From Enoplosus armatus (lineage: Eukaryota > Chordata > Actinopteri > Centrarchiformes > Enoplosidae): a stretch of 64,000 nucleotides of DNA. The position numbers and the translations under genes were made by a program. This document shows positions 37,801-50,921 of this stretch, in pieces. The stretch spans positions 15,772,501 through 15,836,500 of the forward strand of contig NC_092183.1 in NCBI RefSeq assembly GCF_043641665.1, read 5' to 3'. The notes beneath the pieces were generated by a model. That model was not told the origin of the DNA. It saw nothing but the letters and a program-made list of their open reading frames with translations, and searched no databases. The first letter of the stretch is position 1. Every line of letters begins with the position of its first letter.

Positions 37801-40800
37801 AACCTACCAAGACACGGCCGTCCACCTAAACTTACAGGCCGAACAAGGAGAGCACTGATCAGAGATGCAGCCAAGAGGCCCATGGTGACTCTCGACGAAC
37901 TGCAGAGATCCACAGCTCAGGTGGGGGAATCTGTCCACAGGACAACTATTAGTCGTGCGCTGCACAAATCTGGCCTTTATGGAAGAGTGGCAAGAAGAAA
38001 GCCATTGTTAAAAGAAAACCTTAAGAAGTCCCGTTTGCAGTTTGCCAGAAGCCATATGGGAGACACAGCAAACATGTGGAAGAAGGTGCTCTGGTCAGAT
38101 GAGACCAAAATTGAACTTTTTGGCCTAAATGCAAAACGCTATGTGTGGCGGAAAACTAACACTGCACATCACTCTAAACACACCATCCCCACTGTCAAAC
38201 ATGGTGGTGGCAGCATCATGCTCTGGGGGTGCTTCTCTTCAGCAGGGACAGGGAAGATGGTCAGAGTTGATGGGAAGATGGATGGAGCCAAATACAGGGC
38301 AATCTTGGAAGAAAACCTGATGGAGTCTGCAAAAGACTTGAGACTGGGGCGGAGGTTCACCTTCCAGCAGGACAACGACCCTAAACATAAAGCCAGGGCT
38401 ACAATGGAAGGGTTTAAAACAAAACATATTCATGTGTTAGAATGGCCCAGTCAAAGTCCAGACCTAAATCCAATCGAGAATCTGTGGCAAGATCTGAAAA
38501 CTGCCGTTCACAAACGCTCTCCATCTAATCTGACTGAGCTTGAGCTGTTTTGCAAGGAAGAATGGGCAAAAATTTCAGTCTCTCGATGTGCAAAGCTGGT
38601 AGAGACATACCCCAAAAGACTTGCAGCTGTAATTGCAGCAAAAGGCGGTTCCACAAAGTATTGACTCAGGGGGGCTGAATACTTTTGCACACCGTACTTT
38701 TCAGTTTTTTATTTGTAAATTTTTTTTTTAATCATGTATAATTTTCTTTCTACTTCACAATTGTGTGCCACTTTGTGTTGGTCTTTCACATAAAATTCCA
38801 ATAAAATATATTTCTGTTTGTGGTCGTAACGTGACAAAATGTGGAAAAGTTCAAGGGGGCTGAATACTTTTGCAAGCCACTGTAAGTATAGATACAGCCT
38901 GACAAATTATAAGGTATATGCTCGTGCCGGTGTTCATACATTTCATACTTTTTTTTGTACCATCACAGCTGTGGCTAAATGGTTGTGTGCTTCCCACTGA
39001 TTGCAACATAAACCACCTGGAGACGTTGTCCCTCTAACATTCTGTTTCTTTAATTAGTTCAGCAAGAAAACTTGGCTGCCGGTGCTGTTCCTATTGATTC
39101 AGTTTTGAGTGTAGAGTAGTAGGACAAATAATGATAAAAAGCTGAGCAGCTGGTGGAATAAAGGATGTACTTAATGTGATTAGAACTTTGAATAGTCCGA
39201 TCTGCAGGGACAAGTGCCTTTATCTAGTTTCGACCAGATCAATATAGTATGACAGTAATAAAAATGCTGGATTTAAGAGGATGCCCTCTGTATGCTGACT
39301 AACAATTCATGGTTGCATGGACTGTGTTTTCCATTGGGGCGGAATCAAGCTTGAAGGACGCAGAAGACACCCTTTAAAGTTCCCAATAAATTCTTACTGT
39401 CCATTTTCCCATGCAAGTAATTTCAACAAAGTGCTAGTCTCTTGTTCTTGAAATAAAGACATGATCATTGCTATTCCAGATGATCAAAATCCCTCTTAAA
39501 TCCTTTCATGCTACAATGCCTTTACTCTCGCCGAGGCAGCTTTTCTGTTTTTAGAAAGGACACGCTTCATCTTTGCTGCATAAACACTCAAGAAGAGATG
39601 AGAGTTTCAATGGGACAAATTAAAGCCATTCTCCACTGTGGATGGATGAAACAAACACCCAGCTAATTCTATTGATTAAAAGAAATAAAGTTTGTTGTCA
39701 GCAGCGCTGTATTTGAAGTAGCGATTTGATTAGGAAGCTGTGCTCTGCAAAATTGGTGTAATGATAATACCCGGTTTGATTACAACAAATGCACGCTCAC
39801 AGGCACTGAGCAGGAATCAATCTTGCATTACGTCTACTTATTGTTCCTTCTAGCCTCTACTCCACATGGGACAATGCTCAACATGCATTGATGCTTTGCT
39901 GGGGTAATTTATTTCCGTAGTATATTAATTGTAATTCACAAGGACATTTTGAATTACACTAGTAAATAAAACATAATTTAAAATTCTTACAGTGTGATGA
40001 GCACTTTAAAGACAATTAAAACCAATTGCAGAGGAGAAAATTATGAAAAGCACTTGAAACATAAAAGAAACACTGATTCACTATTTTAGCTGTCAATAAT
40101 AATGTCTATGTCAAGCCCATATTGCAAATTTGACACAAATCTCCTTCACTCAGATAAGCAAAATCGACCAAATATAGGTTGACGAAATGTGATTAAAGAG
40201 GCAGAAAAAGGCTCTGCCACTCACAAGACGAGGAGAAGGTGAGAAGGAGAAGGTGACCCAATGCAGCTGGGCAGTACAAGATTAATCATCCCAAATCAAG
40301 TGTTGGGTTGCATCCATCTGCAGTGCTGCTTGTACTGTGCCCAGCCTGAACATGACAAGACAATACTCTCCTCTGGTATAACCTGTGCCACCTCCCTTGG
40401 TGCTAGTACTACTTTGGATCCAAGGAGGGCTTCATCTATAGAGCTTTGGACCATGAATTACGTATATCCACTTGACTTAAAGACATTCAAGAGGAAGCTG
40501 GTGCATTGGGTGAAAAATGTTTAGGGACACTTCTCTCTTGGTTAAAAGCCAGCACAACTGTGCTAAATGTCTGAAGTATGCTGAGGTATTATCTCCTCCA
40601 GTCTCCATGACCTTGAGGGATCCCACAAACCTTTGTAATGTTCTTTGAGTATACAAATCTGTAATTTCAATAAACATTGAGTGACCACTTTTGCCAGGCC
40701 CCCAAAAAAAGTAACCCATGGAGAAATACATCGAGAAGGCACTAGCTACAGAGATCACCCATCATTCCACTTTGCCTGGTGTCACTGGGTTCTTCTTCAT

Positions 40801-43800
40801 AGGTAAAGACAGGTCTCTCGCATTCACAGATGATAGAGCTTTAAACACTTTGACCATTATCTGCCTTGTATTCCTTTTTAAAGCTTGGCTTGTACGTCCC
40901 CATTAGGCAATGATTGGAAGATGCCAATTAAACCACACAGTACCTGGTGATGTATCTTACCCTTGTGCTGTTAAAAGCACTCAACAACACTGTCTATGTA
41001 TGTCTGGATAAAGCTAGCATTTTCTGCAGGTCCCTTCAAAACCATTGGGGGAGAATCATTTTTTTTTCAACCGCCTCCTTGCTGGGCTTCATCTCTGACG
41101 TCAATGCATGGTACAGATGGGTTTTTACCAAAGTCAGGAAACAAATGGCCACAACCCAGTTCTGTCATACAGCTGCAATGTTTTCTGAAGACTGCCAACT
41201 TCGACCACCAAGAGCTACACTTTTATGGCAGTGCCATTTATTATTCTTACACCCTGTTCACATTATTCACCTGGACTCCTGAAGCCAATACAGCTCAAGC
41301 AAAATTTCATCATAGCACCTACTGTATATTGATCCACCCTGACCATCATGGTCTTCATTCAGTGTGAGGCTACCACCATTTCCTCAATAATCACAAACTC
41401 CATTCCTTTACATGCTCCTCCAACCAACTGTCACCAGTGGAAAGAAACCGTGATATTGCCAATCAAGAAATGTATGTATAAACTGGTGCGAGAGTAATAA
41501 CACTGGCAGGAGCACTCGACAGGCTTGATACAGCTATGACTGTGATAGATCACTTTACTTTATGTCTCTCTACTTGTCTTTGTCTTCCCTATCTGTGTTT
41601 ATAGTCTCCCACTGTGTTTTCTCCTTGGTCCCATGTGTTCCAGCAGAGAGACACTTTTCCCCCCATGTGCATGCAGTGCCTTAGCCGCTAAGCTGCCACT
41701 GTTTACCTCGTCAGCATCTGCCTATGCAAACCTCCACTCTCACAGTAGTCATTTGCTTAATTGTTATGTGTGCTCTGCTCTGCATATGTTCGTCTACATT
41801 TACTCAAGTTCCTGGGAACCTGTGATTTTACTGCTCTGCCTACAGTAAAAAAAATCAAAAAAGCCTAATCCTGCCTGCAGCTGGTTGTTTTCTTTTGGGT
41901 CCAACCTTGCTTTAGACAAAATGGTGACAACAATATGGGGGTAAATCTGTCTGATACAATGTAAACATGGATCTTTGTTCACTTCAGTACAACAAGAAAA
42001 TTGTTATTTAAATACTGCAGGGTCAAGAGTGTTCTCCACCATATAATCCTAGAATTTGTGCCTAAGACATTTAAGTCATCAGCATCAATCCATAGATGCA
42101 GTCAACACTGCATGTAAATATACAGTATCGTATGCAGGCCTTTGGTCTACTTTTCCATGATGACTTACATTACCTGGTCAGCCACATAAATCACTTGACA
42201 GGAAAAAGAAATGTGTGCACTGATGGGTGACAATGACTGTCGGCTGAATTTCACATTAGCACATGTACCATTTGCATAGGGGCTTCTGTCATTCTCTCAA
42301 AGTTTTCACACCCAAGATTTAGCTCACTCTGCATCATCAGAGGCAGAGGTGATTATCAGGGTGCGACAGCCACACGCCACACATATTTATCACTTTAAGG
42401 AGATAATTGGGTGTGAAAACCTTGGAGACAGGGTTTAACAAATGAACCACCAGAAATGAATTACTTTCATAGCTTGTTTTGAAACCTTTGCAGGCTACAA
42501 ATAACTTTAACAAGTTGCAAATGAAGTGATGCATTTTGCACTGTCAATGTCTATACATGGCCATGTCTACACGTGACATTTTTACATTACATGTTGGGGT
42601 GTTAATTAAATAAAATATTTACTGTACAGATGTAAATGTTATGCGTCCTAAATAATGTTCTCTATGGAATGAGTTATGTTGCATGTTTATGCCAATACTA
42701 CGGACATAGTTGGCCGTGTTTGCAGAAGCATAGCAAGGGTTCTTGCTCTTGTTGCTGCATTGGCGACTCCCACTGGTTGAAACAGGAGAAATTGTGGAAA
42801 TAGTGTAAGGCAATAGCCAAAAGTGGGGTTACATAGCAGTGCAGTTACTAGAGAACTCTTTCCAAATTGGGAGAAAAAAAGGGGGCAAAGATTAATCTGA
42901 AACAATGACATGAGCTGCACTACGTGGAACATATCTGATAGTATTAAAAATATTTCTGTTTTTTCACTTGTGACCCATTCTAACACTAACATACACTGTA
43001 TCGTATGCTGCGTGACAGAAAAAGGGAATTTCCTGATATGAAAGAAAACAACTGCAAACCTGCAAAACATTGTCAACCTGCCAATGTCCAGTTCATAGCC
43101 AACTATTAACCTGACATCTTTACATGTGGAAAGATTACAAGTCTGTCAATGTTGAATGGATCAGTGAAGATCATTAAACACCGCTGACTTTATAAATCAG
43201 AAATAATATTATTATGTGATTTCACTCTCAGATTATTTGAAAAATCCAAGCGTGAAATCACGTAATAAATCAAAGTGAGAAGTGTGCATTTGTAGAAGGG
43301 TAAACTTTATATATTGCAAAATCAAATACAAATATTCTAAAATAGTTTTCTGTCTGCATATTTATTTGGAGTTACTGTATCCAAAGGCTTTCATTCCCTA
43401 CACAAGTAATAGTGAACAGTGTCTCAATATCCAGAGTGTAACAGGTTGTTAAATATCTTTCTTTTAACTCAAGAGCTTCAGCAAATAAACTGAAGTTATA
43501 CATAGATAAACATGGTCTCAGACCAATGTCAGCATGTCATTACTGTGAACCCATATTAAACTTATTCCATAAATTTGACATAACAATTTGAAGGTTAATT
43601 TCAGATATTTAAATAAAAATAGCAAAAGCAGAAGACAGAAGATGAAAGGTGAGACCAGGTGTGTCAGAATGGAGTACGTGTTTGCTTCAAGTCTTCTTTA
43701 CTTCCTGTCATGTTCAGTGCTACCCACAACATGAGATGCGATTTAGAACTCAACATCACGATTCAGGAAAGTGAATCCTTGTGGTAAGTAGTTTGTCGAC

Positions 43801-46800
43801 TGTAATACAAATACATAGATGTGAGATGAAGAGGCACAATCACTCCATTTCAACCTTGTTTATTTCTTTGTCTGAGGAATGTTTACCATAATCCACCAAA
43901 AAAACTCTCCACATCCCTGGAATAGTACTTGCCAGGAAATTTGCAGTGCATGTGTTGCATTAACAGGGACTCTGTGAAATTGAAAAGTAGCTACTGTCTC
44001 TGTGGCAATTTCTCTTTGCTATGTGGACATGTTAATGTGCATAATTAACTAATCAGCTTATGCCAGCTGGAACACTTGGCAGCTCAGTCTGACAGTTTCA
44101 GCTCCTCTCTTGAAAACATCTTGAAAGATTCTGGTTTGGTCTCCCTCTGTGTAATTTTATCTCCTGCCAGACCAGAATAACTTTTGCTTGGACGGTCCCC
44201 AAACAAGTCCACTTCTTGATGTTTTTGTTTAGATTTTACAGTGTTTTGAGGCATAACATTTCTATTCTGAAGTATTTAGTCTGCTGAAAACGTTGTTCTC
44301 AATTGGACCAATGTGCAAATTATACATAATAATACATATTTATTTAACAACTACCACTACAAAAATAAAAACTGGATATTTACAGCTGGATGTATATTTA
44401 TGTATAGTTCAAAGATTGAGTAGCATGACAGAATCTGTGTGTCAGCTCATGACTCCACTATTTGATACTGAAATGAGATTGTGTCCGGTCCTGTGCATCA
44501 AGAAATCCAGTTTGATATTCGATGTCTGTAAAGACCTTACCACTGCTTCCACTGCACACCAGAGAAGTAGTCTTGATTAATAGGAATACTTAATTTGTCA
44601 TTAGGGCTGATTAATTCCATTAATCTGTAAGGTTTAAAGTAATTCACTTATGTCACTGAGAATCAATTATTTGCCATGGCAACCAGTATACTGAAGACAC
44701 TGGTTGTGGGAGTTTAACAAATGCATAGAAGATGGTCACAAAATATAAAAAGATTGGTCAGTTCCAACAGTTGTGTCAGAATAAATGTGAAACAGAACAC
44801 TACAGTATATAACTCTTAATGTCTACTTCAGCCAGATATTATATATGCCTGTGTGCGCAGAAATGGTCCTTCCAGTGGAAGCCATTGATTTTTTCACTGG
44901 GCCTGTATAGCATCTCCCCTTTCCTGCCGGCACAGCATGTAATATGAGACCACATGTTTTTCCTTTACCCACAGCAATCAATTTTGCTTCACCGAGCTCC
45001 CTGGCCTGGATGGGGCCTGCCTAAGTACCTGTCTCCTCCTGTCTCCTCCGACACACCCCCTTGCATACCATCACCCTCTGCAAAAAGCTTTCAGAGTAAT
45101 AAAAAACATATCTGACTCAAGCATCGACCAATCTAATACCGGCCAGACAAGTGACTACGGAGCGCTAACTGTGTCACTGCTAGGGAGGTGGTATGCATGG
45201 AGCGAGTGCAGCAGAAAGGCCAAGAAATCAAAGAAATCCCTCTGATCTTTAATTCCCTGAGAAGATGATCCACATCACAATTTCTTCTATCAGTTTTACA
45301 GCTTGAAGTTGGTTGTGGTTTCTCACTCTAAAAGCAAAGAGCATTTAATGCCTTTTATCTTAAAAGAACAAAAACAAAATCCAATATACGAGGCCATACA
45401 TGAGGGCATACTGGGCATGATTGAATCTGATTGATATGTAACTTAAACTCCCTAGGCCTCCATTGATCTCACATATTATTAAGCAGAAAGACTAGTGTGT
45501 AAATGTTCACTTAGAGACATGTCTTGTCCATTTCAGGAGACATTTTCAGCCATCAGTTACAGTAATGAAAACAAATGGATTGGCTGTTTTCATAGAGATA
45601 GAAAGCCTGGGCTCCAGCCAAAGATAACAAGGCTACACTCTTCCAACAGAGTGTGGGTGTTGGATTCAAAAATGAAAAAAAAAAAGAAGTGACTACCTAT
45701 TACTGACTATTTCTAAGAATTATACTGAAAGGTAGCTTATAGAGGAAGGATTTTAAGATATAATTTCCCTCACAACTGACAGTGTACACATCAAAGTGTT
45801 TCCCATTGAAATATAATTGAAACCATTGGCATGCATTACCATGTACACACCATCAATTACTATGCCAGGGAGGTAAGAACTAATCCCTCAGCAGAGTGAA
45901 AACCAGTTATTTGCAAGAACCTGGCTGTCTGTTGTTCATTTCCCTGCTAATATATTCATCTAATCCCTACAGTAGCTACAACAGATAACAGATTTAGCTC
46001 AGATAGCGTCTTACTTGTAGCCACTGTGACTGGTCACTGTGTCCAGCTGTCCAAGCATTGACCTTGCCCTGTTTGTCCAACCGGGCCTTTCCAGGCTCCC
46101 AAGTGAACATGTCCATGTTGAGCGTCCTGAAGATGCTGGAGGCCGTGACCTGGTAGTCCTGGATATGGCCTGACTTCATTCCCAGTGGTTCAGAGCACCC
46201 TAGCAACAAAAAAAACATATTGATTTGTTCAAACATTCCTGACCTTATAACCCCCCCCCCCCCCCCCCCCCGAAAAAAAGTACATTTTCAGTGCTGTTAC
46301 CAACTGTGCAGGAGGCATGCTGCAGTGGATTTTCAAATAATTATATGATACATTTCTGTGTACAATTAGATGAAATATGCTCAGCTCACTCACCTGTTAG
46401 CTCACAACCGAGCAGCTCCATGCGTAAGGTACAGTGCCTCCTGCAGACTTGGGGGTAAATGCGCACATACTGGGCTTCAATGGGAGGGGTGAAGGAGTTG
46501 GCTGACGGAGCGTTGTTATCGACATTTCCTCTGAAAATCTGTTGCAGGGGATGAAATAAAAGCAGATGGGGGCGGGGATGATGGTGAAACAGATCAGTTT
46601 TGCTGTAATGTAGCAGCCTATCTGGCGCTGTCTCTAGTGTCTACTCCACACTCAACAAATTGCTGTCATTCAAGGTCAATGAGCTAGAATTACAGGGAAA
46701 AATAGACAATTTCTCGCGCCATTTGAGCCCGTAATTCATAAGAACAGTGGTGTGTTTTAAATTAGTGTTCCAATTATATAGCCATACCTTCTGGAGTGTT

Positions 46801-48679
46801 TTATCCAAATGACCTGAGATAGTCTGACAGAAACTCTCGAAAATTTGAGTGACGGATGTACTGCATGTGTGAGGTGCAGAGAGGGGGAGACAGAGAAAGA
46901 GAAAGCAAGGGAGAGATAGAGCAGTGTGTTTTCATGCGATGCAGGAAATAGGAGCTGTCATTGGGTGGCAACAGGTCAGAGTGAAAAAGAAAAATCCAAC
47001 TTATATCTTGTCAAGGATCAGGGCGTGTAACAACCTCAAACACACTGACGGGTCCTACTGTAGAGGCATTTGTCCCAGTCTGCTCATACGGTTACAACTT
47101 CAAAAATACTGTATACAAATTTACACCCAATCCTGCACATTCTTGCTTTCTGCGTGCCAAATTTTGACTGACGACACGCTGAAAAAAAGAAAAATACAAG
47201 ACAGTCAACAAACGAAACTGAGATCACAGAACATTCAAGTCCAGAGTCGTTGTTCCGTGTAATAAATTTGAGAGGAAGTTTGGAGGTTGGGGTCATTCGG
47301 AGCTCGGCCAAATGGAGGACAGCCGTGGTTTGCTGTCAGGAATGATAGAACGCTGTGTGGCCTATTTGGTGGCTGTTCATCCCCAAATAGTATAAAAATT
47401 CAATCTAGAAGTCATAAAAGTGGAGGGGGGTAAGGGGCAGCAAGATGGGCCCGGTGTGTGCTAGCTAATTAAAAAGCCATCTCATCATGTCCTCCACCCT
47501 GCCCTTGACTGAGTGCAGTCTCTCGTCGCTGTGTGTGCACGTGTGTGAGCGTGGGTCTATGTGTACTGTGTATTACAGAGTGAGAGGCGAAAGGGAAAGA
47601 GTGGAGAGATGACAATGGGTGTGTATGCCCGTGTTTGTGTGTCTCACCATATCCTCATCTTTGCCCTTGACTTTGTATGTTCTCCAGGTCTTCCCGTCAT
47701 CACTGTAGGCTACTTTGTAAGACTTGACGTACTCTGGGCTGCCGATACGCTTTGCACCCTGGGTAATTAGGCCTGTGACCCTCATTCTCCTCTGCAGGTT
47801 TATCTGTGGAGTCAGAAAAAAGGCAAAATCAAGAAACGATAGCTTCATTTTCAGACAATTTGAATGCGTGCATCTGTGTCTGTGTGTGTGCACGAGCAGT
47901 GTGTGCATGTCATGGGAATCAATTCAACCTCTTGTATCTTTTCTGTCAGGGCCATCCATCTTATTCAGAAAGTCTGTGATCAAATGGAACATTTAATCAA
48001 TCCTAACGCTCAAGATCCAGTCTGTCAACCCTGTGCAGACTGTCAATATGGTGCCAATGTAAAGCAGCCCGGAGAGCCAAGAGAGAAAGAGAAAGCTAAG
48101 AAAGAGGAAGGTGATAAATGTTTCCATAGATCCTGCTTAGCGCACACAAAGCAGAGTCATTATTATCTAAGCACGATGGACGTGCTAAACACCAGTTCAA
48201 GCTTGGTTTGACATGTTTATCAATGACAGGCCACTTTGATAGATTGCTTTTCAGCACAATTGTGCATATTCCACATATTTTACTCTCACAAAATAGCAAC
48301 AGCATGTTTGGTAGGGTTGGAATTCTACCACCATTACATGGGTTTTGATTTCTCCACCCATGATTCCATGTCTTGAATAGCCTGTCTCCAATTACAGGAT
48401 GGCAGCAAGCCTCAGAGACCTATGAGTGATGTTACAACATGCCACATCCATGTTTTTCTACAGTGTATGTCTTAAAAAAAGTCATTATTGGATGACTACA
48501 AAAGGTGCCTCACTCGCCCTGTAATTCTGGAGAACGAAGTCTCCGGAGTTATTTTGATATTTTTCGTAACGGCTGATGACAGCTGACTTCATTGTAACAA
48601 CATGAAGAAGCCTGTGGTGACTAAGGAGTGCCGCTGTGTTGGGTTACTCACACACTGTACTCACACACTGTACTCACAT

Positions 48680-48721
<42 letters not shown>

Positions 48722-50874
48722 ACACACACACACAGACTGCCTCATTTTTACAGTGAATATTAATATTGATACAAAAAAGTAGGGCAGGATAACACAACGC
48801 AATTTCGGTATTATAATAGTGTATCACACTTATGATAGTCTGTGACAAACAATATAAAGTAAATAAATGGTGGTGACAATTATTCATTAATCATTTTGGC
48901 AAGACATTCACACCAAGCTGCTTCATTTTCAGGAAAAAAAGACACTTTGGCTTGTCTTCTACACCCTCTGACAACATACAAAAATGCAGCTGTCTAGTCT
49001 TCCATAGCTGCAGAACAGAAGGGCAACAATAATACAGTATGGAGTGAGCATTAAGCAAAGGACCATTAACTTGGAACAGCCCATCCGAAAAAAGAAATGC
49101 AGACTAAAAAAGAATTTGAATTACTCCTATGAAGTGGACGAGTATGGCTCAAGGTCACATTTATTTTTACCGTGATATTGCAAACAAATAAGACTATATT
49201 TCAGTTTATGTTTGTGAAGTCAGTTTCTATTTAAGAACATGAACCATTTTAAAGCTGATCCACGAGGAATGGAAGTCTAACTTCACTGACAATGTGACCA
49301 CATTCAGGATGGTATTCCGGGGGCTTGAGCTCATTTTCCGGTGCAGACATGTTAGCATTACTATGAAATAAGGCAATTTACAAGTAAAATATTTGAGAGC
49401 AAAAGCTCAAACAGAAAGTCTGAGCCCACTAAGTTATATTCTCCTTTTGTGTTAATGAAAAAACTCTAAGCTGTGTCTCCTGGGGACATTAGAGATTAGA
49501 GTATTGGCTCTTACGGATCCAGCACAAGAAAAGAACTGTTTATGTTCACCAACCTTGTCTGAACTGTCAAAAACTAATGGAGTAATGTATAATAATTATA
49601 TTGCAGTGTGGATTTCCTCAGTTCTTAGTTCCATTTGTAGAGACAAGACTCAATTACACATATTTTTCTACATACTTAAACCAACATTTCAAGTTAATTA
49701 TACATAAGGACCCCTCTTCTACCCTCAGAGCTGCGATGACCCACTCTTACTCATTCCCAGCATTTCTTCGCTCTTCTCAGTTTACTCCATAGAGATAGAT
49801 ACTTCTCACACTAATTAGAAGCCCTGTCACTAAAAGGCCACTGCCGGGGTAATTGGGGTGATCGTTCACATTTTTAATGAGCACTCAGAAACATACGTTT
49901 GTCACCTCGGCGCTAATAGTGATCCATTTATTTGTTTGAGTGAGGCATCGTTGGAAACATGCTCCATGAGAAGACCTTTGTCTACAGACTTATATGTGTC
50001 AGTTTGCAGGAAAATGCCTCAGAGGGAGAGACAGTTAACCTAAAACGCTTTAATTGCAAGAAGGGGGGACAATTACACTGAGAAACACACCACAACAGAG
50101 TACCCCACAACACATTTAGTACAAAACATATTTGTATGACCCCAAAAAGTTGTCAGCTTTGCTGTTGATATACCACTTTCCTTCAACTATAATTATTTCA
50201 CAAAACTGCCATAACTCTTGAATGCACTGTGCAATTGTACCCACATTTAGATGACATGAAGTGGTCATGAATCACTGCACAATCTATCCTCATTCAAAAA
50301 CATAAAATGAACCAGATTCACACATTTTTCCCAAATCAGCATGACTGTCTACCTCTATGAATATATTGATGCAGATCTATATCAAGATGCTGAATAAAGA
50401 TGTCTTAACTTTTTCTATTATTAAAAAAGAAACAAAGTTACAGAAGTGTGTGTCCTCTGCGTCTCTAAGTTACTGAGTTTGTGCAAAAGAGAGCTAGAAG
50501 GAATGCTGTAGAAGACAAACTTTAGGATGAACTCTTACCCTTTCACCATTTCACCCTTTCCCTTTTTCCTGAAACACGCAGTATCTTGTGTATGAAGTGC
50601 TCTGGGTGAAATGCATGAGCTTCGGAAGAAAAATAACTTCTACATCAAATAATTTCTGTTCTCTAACTTTGTTTGCAACACAAAGCGAATACCACTTGTT
50701 TGCATGCTGAGACTTAACAGGTTTTCTCTCTGAAAATCATTCACTACTTTGAGAAAATGTTGAGAAATGTTTGAGCATGTAACCATCCATGTCAGAATCA
50801 AATTTGAGTTATGCATCACGACTTGAGCTGAAACAATTAGTCGATCATCAGAAAATGAATTCGACACTATTTTC

Positions 50875-50921
<47 letters not shown>

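Larger units (their letters stand above)
37254..38882 (+). mobile_element. full-length Tc1-like DNA transposon, Passport-like, IR/DR type
   Basis: A 1629-bp element begins CAGTGGCTTGCAAAAGTATT and ends with the inverse, flanked on each side by TA (37252-37253 and 38883-38884), the Tc1/mariner target duplication. Each end is a 213-bp inverted repeat (37254-37466 and 38670-38882). Within each, the motif TGCAAAAGTATTCAGCCCCC occurs at the outer and inner ends, i.e. the IR/DR arrangement of Sleeping Beauty/Passport elements. The arms differ at about 5 of 213 positions by hand alignment. The element carries one transposase gene. It lies in the 17.8-kb edil3 intron, opposite to the host gene. The Passport-like assignment rests on recalled transposase similarity. 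Confidence 0.95.
28227..46014 (-). other. edil3: edil3 intron between C2 exons 1 and 2 (17,788 bp)
   Basis: Donor GTAAGA, acceptor CTCTTTCAG; the largest complete intron in the window. It contains the Tc1-like transposon (37254-38882), the repeats at 29130-29390 and 34247-34745, and short TG/AC tracts. The open frames at 40261-41367 resemble no protein I recognise. Confidence 0.9.

Noticed and set aside
40261..41367. Cluster of open frames of 87-123 codons considered as a decayed transposase or reverse transcriptase
   Set aside because: I could not match any motif (no DDE, no FADD-type box) in any frame; left as unexplained intron sequence.
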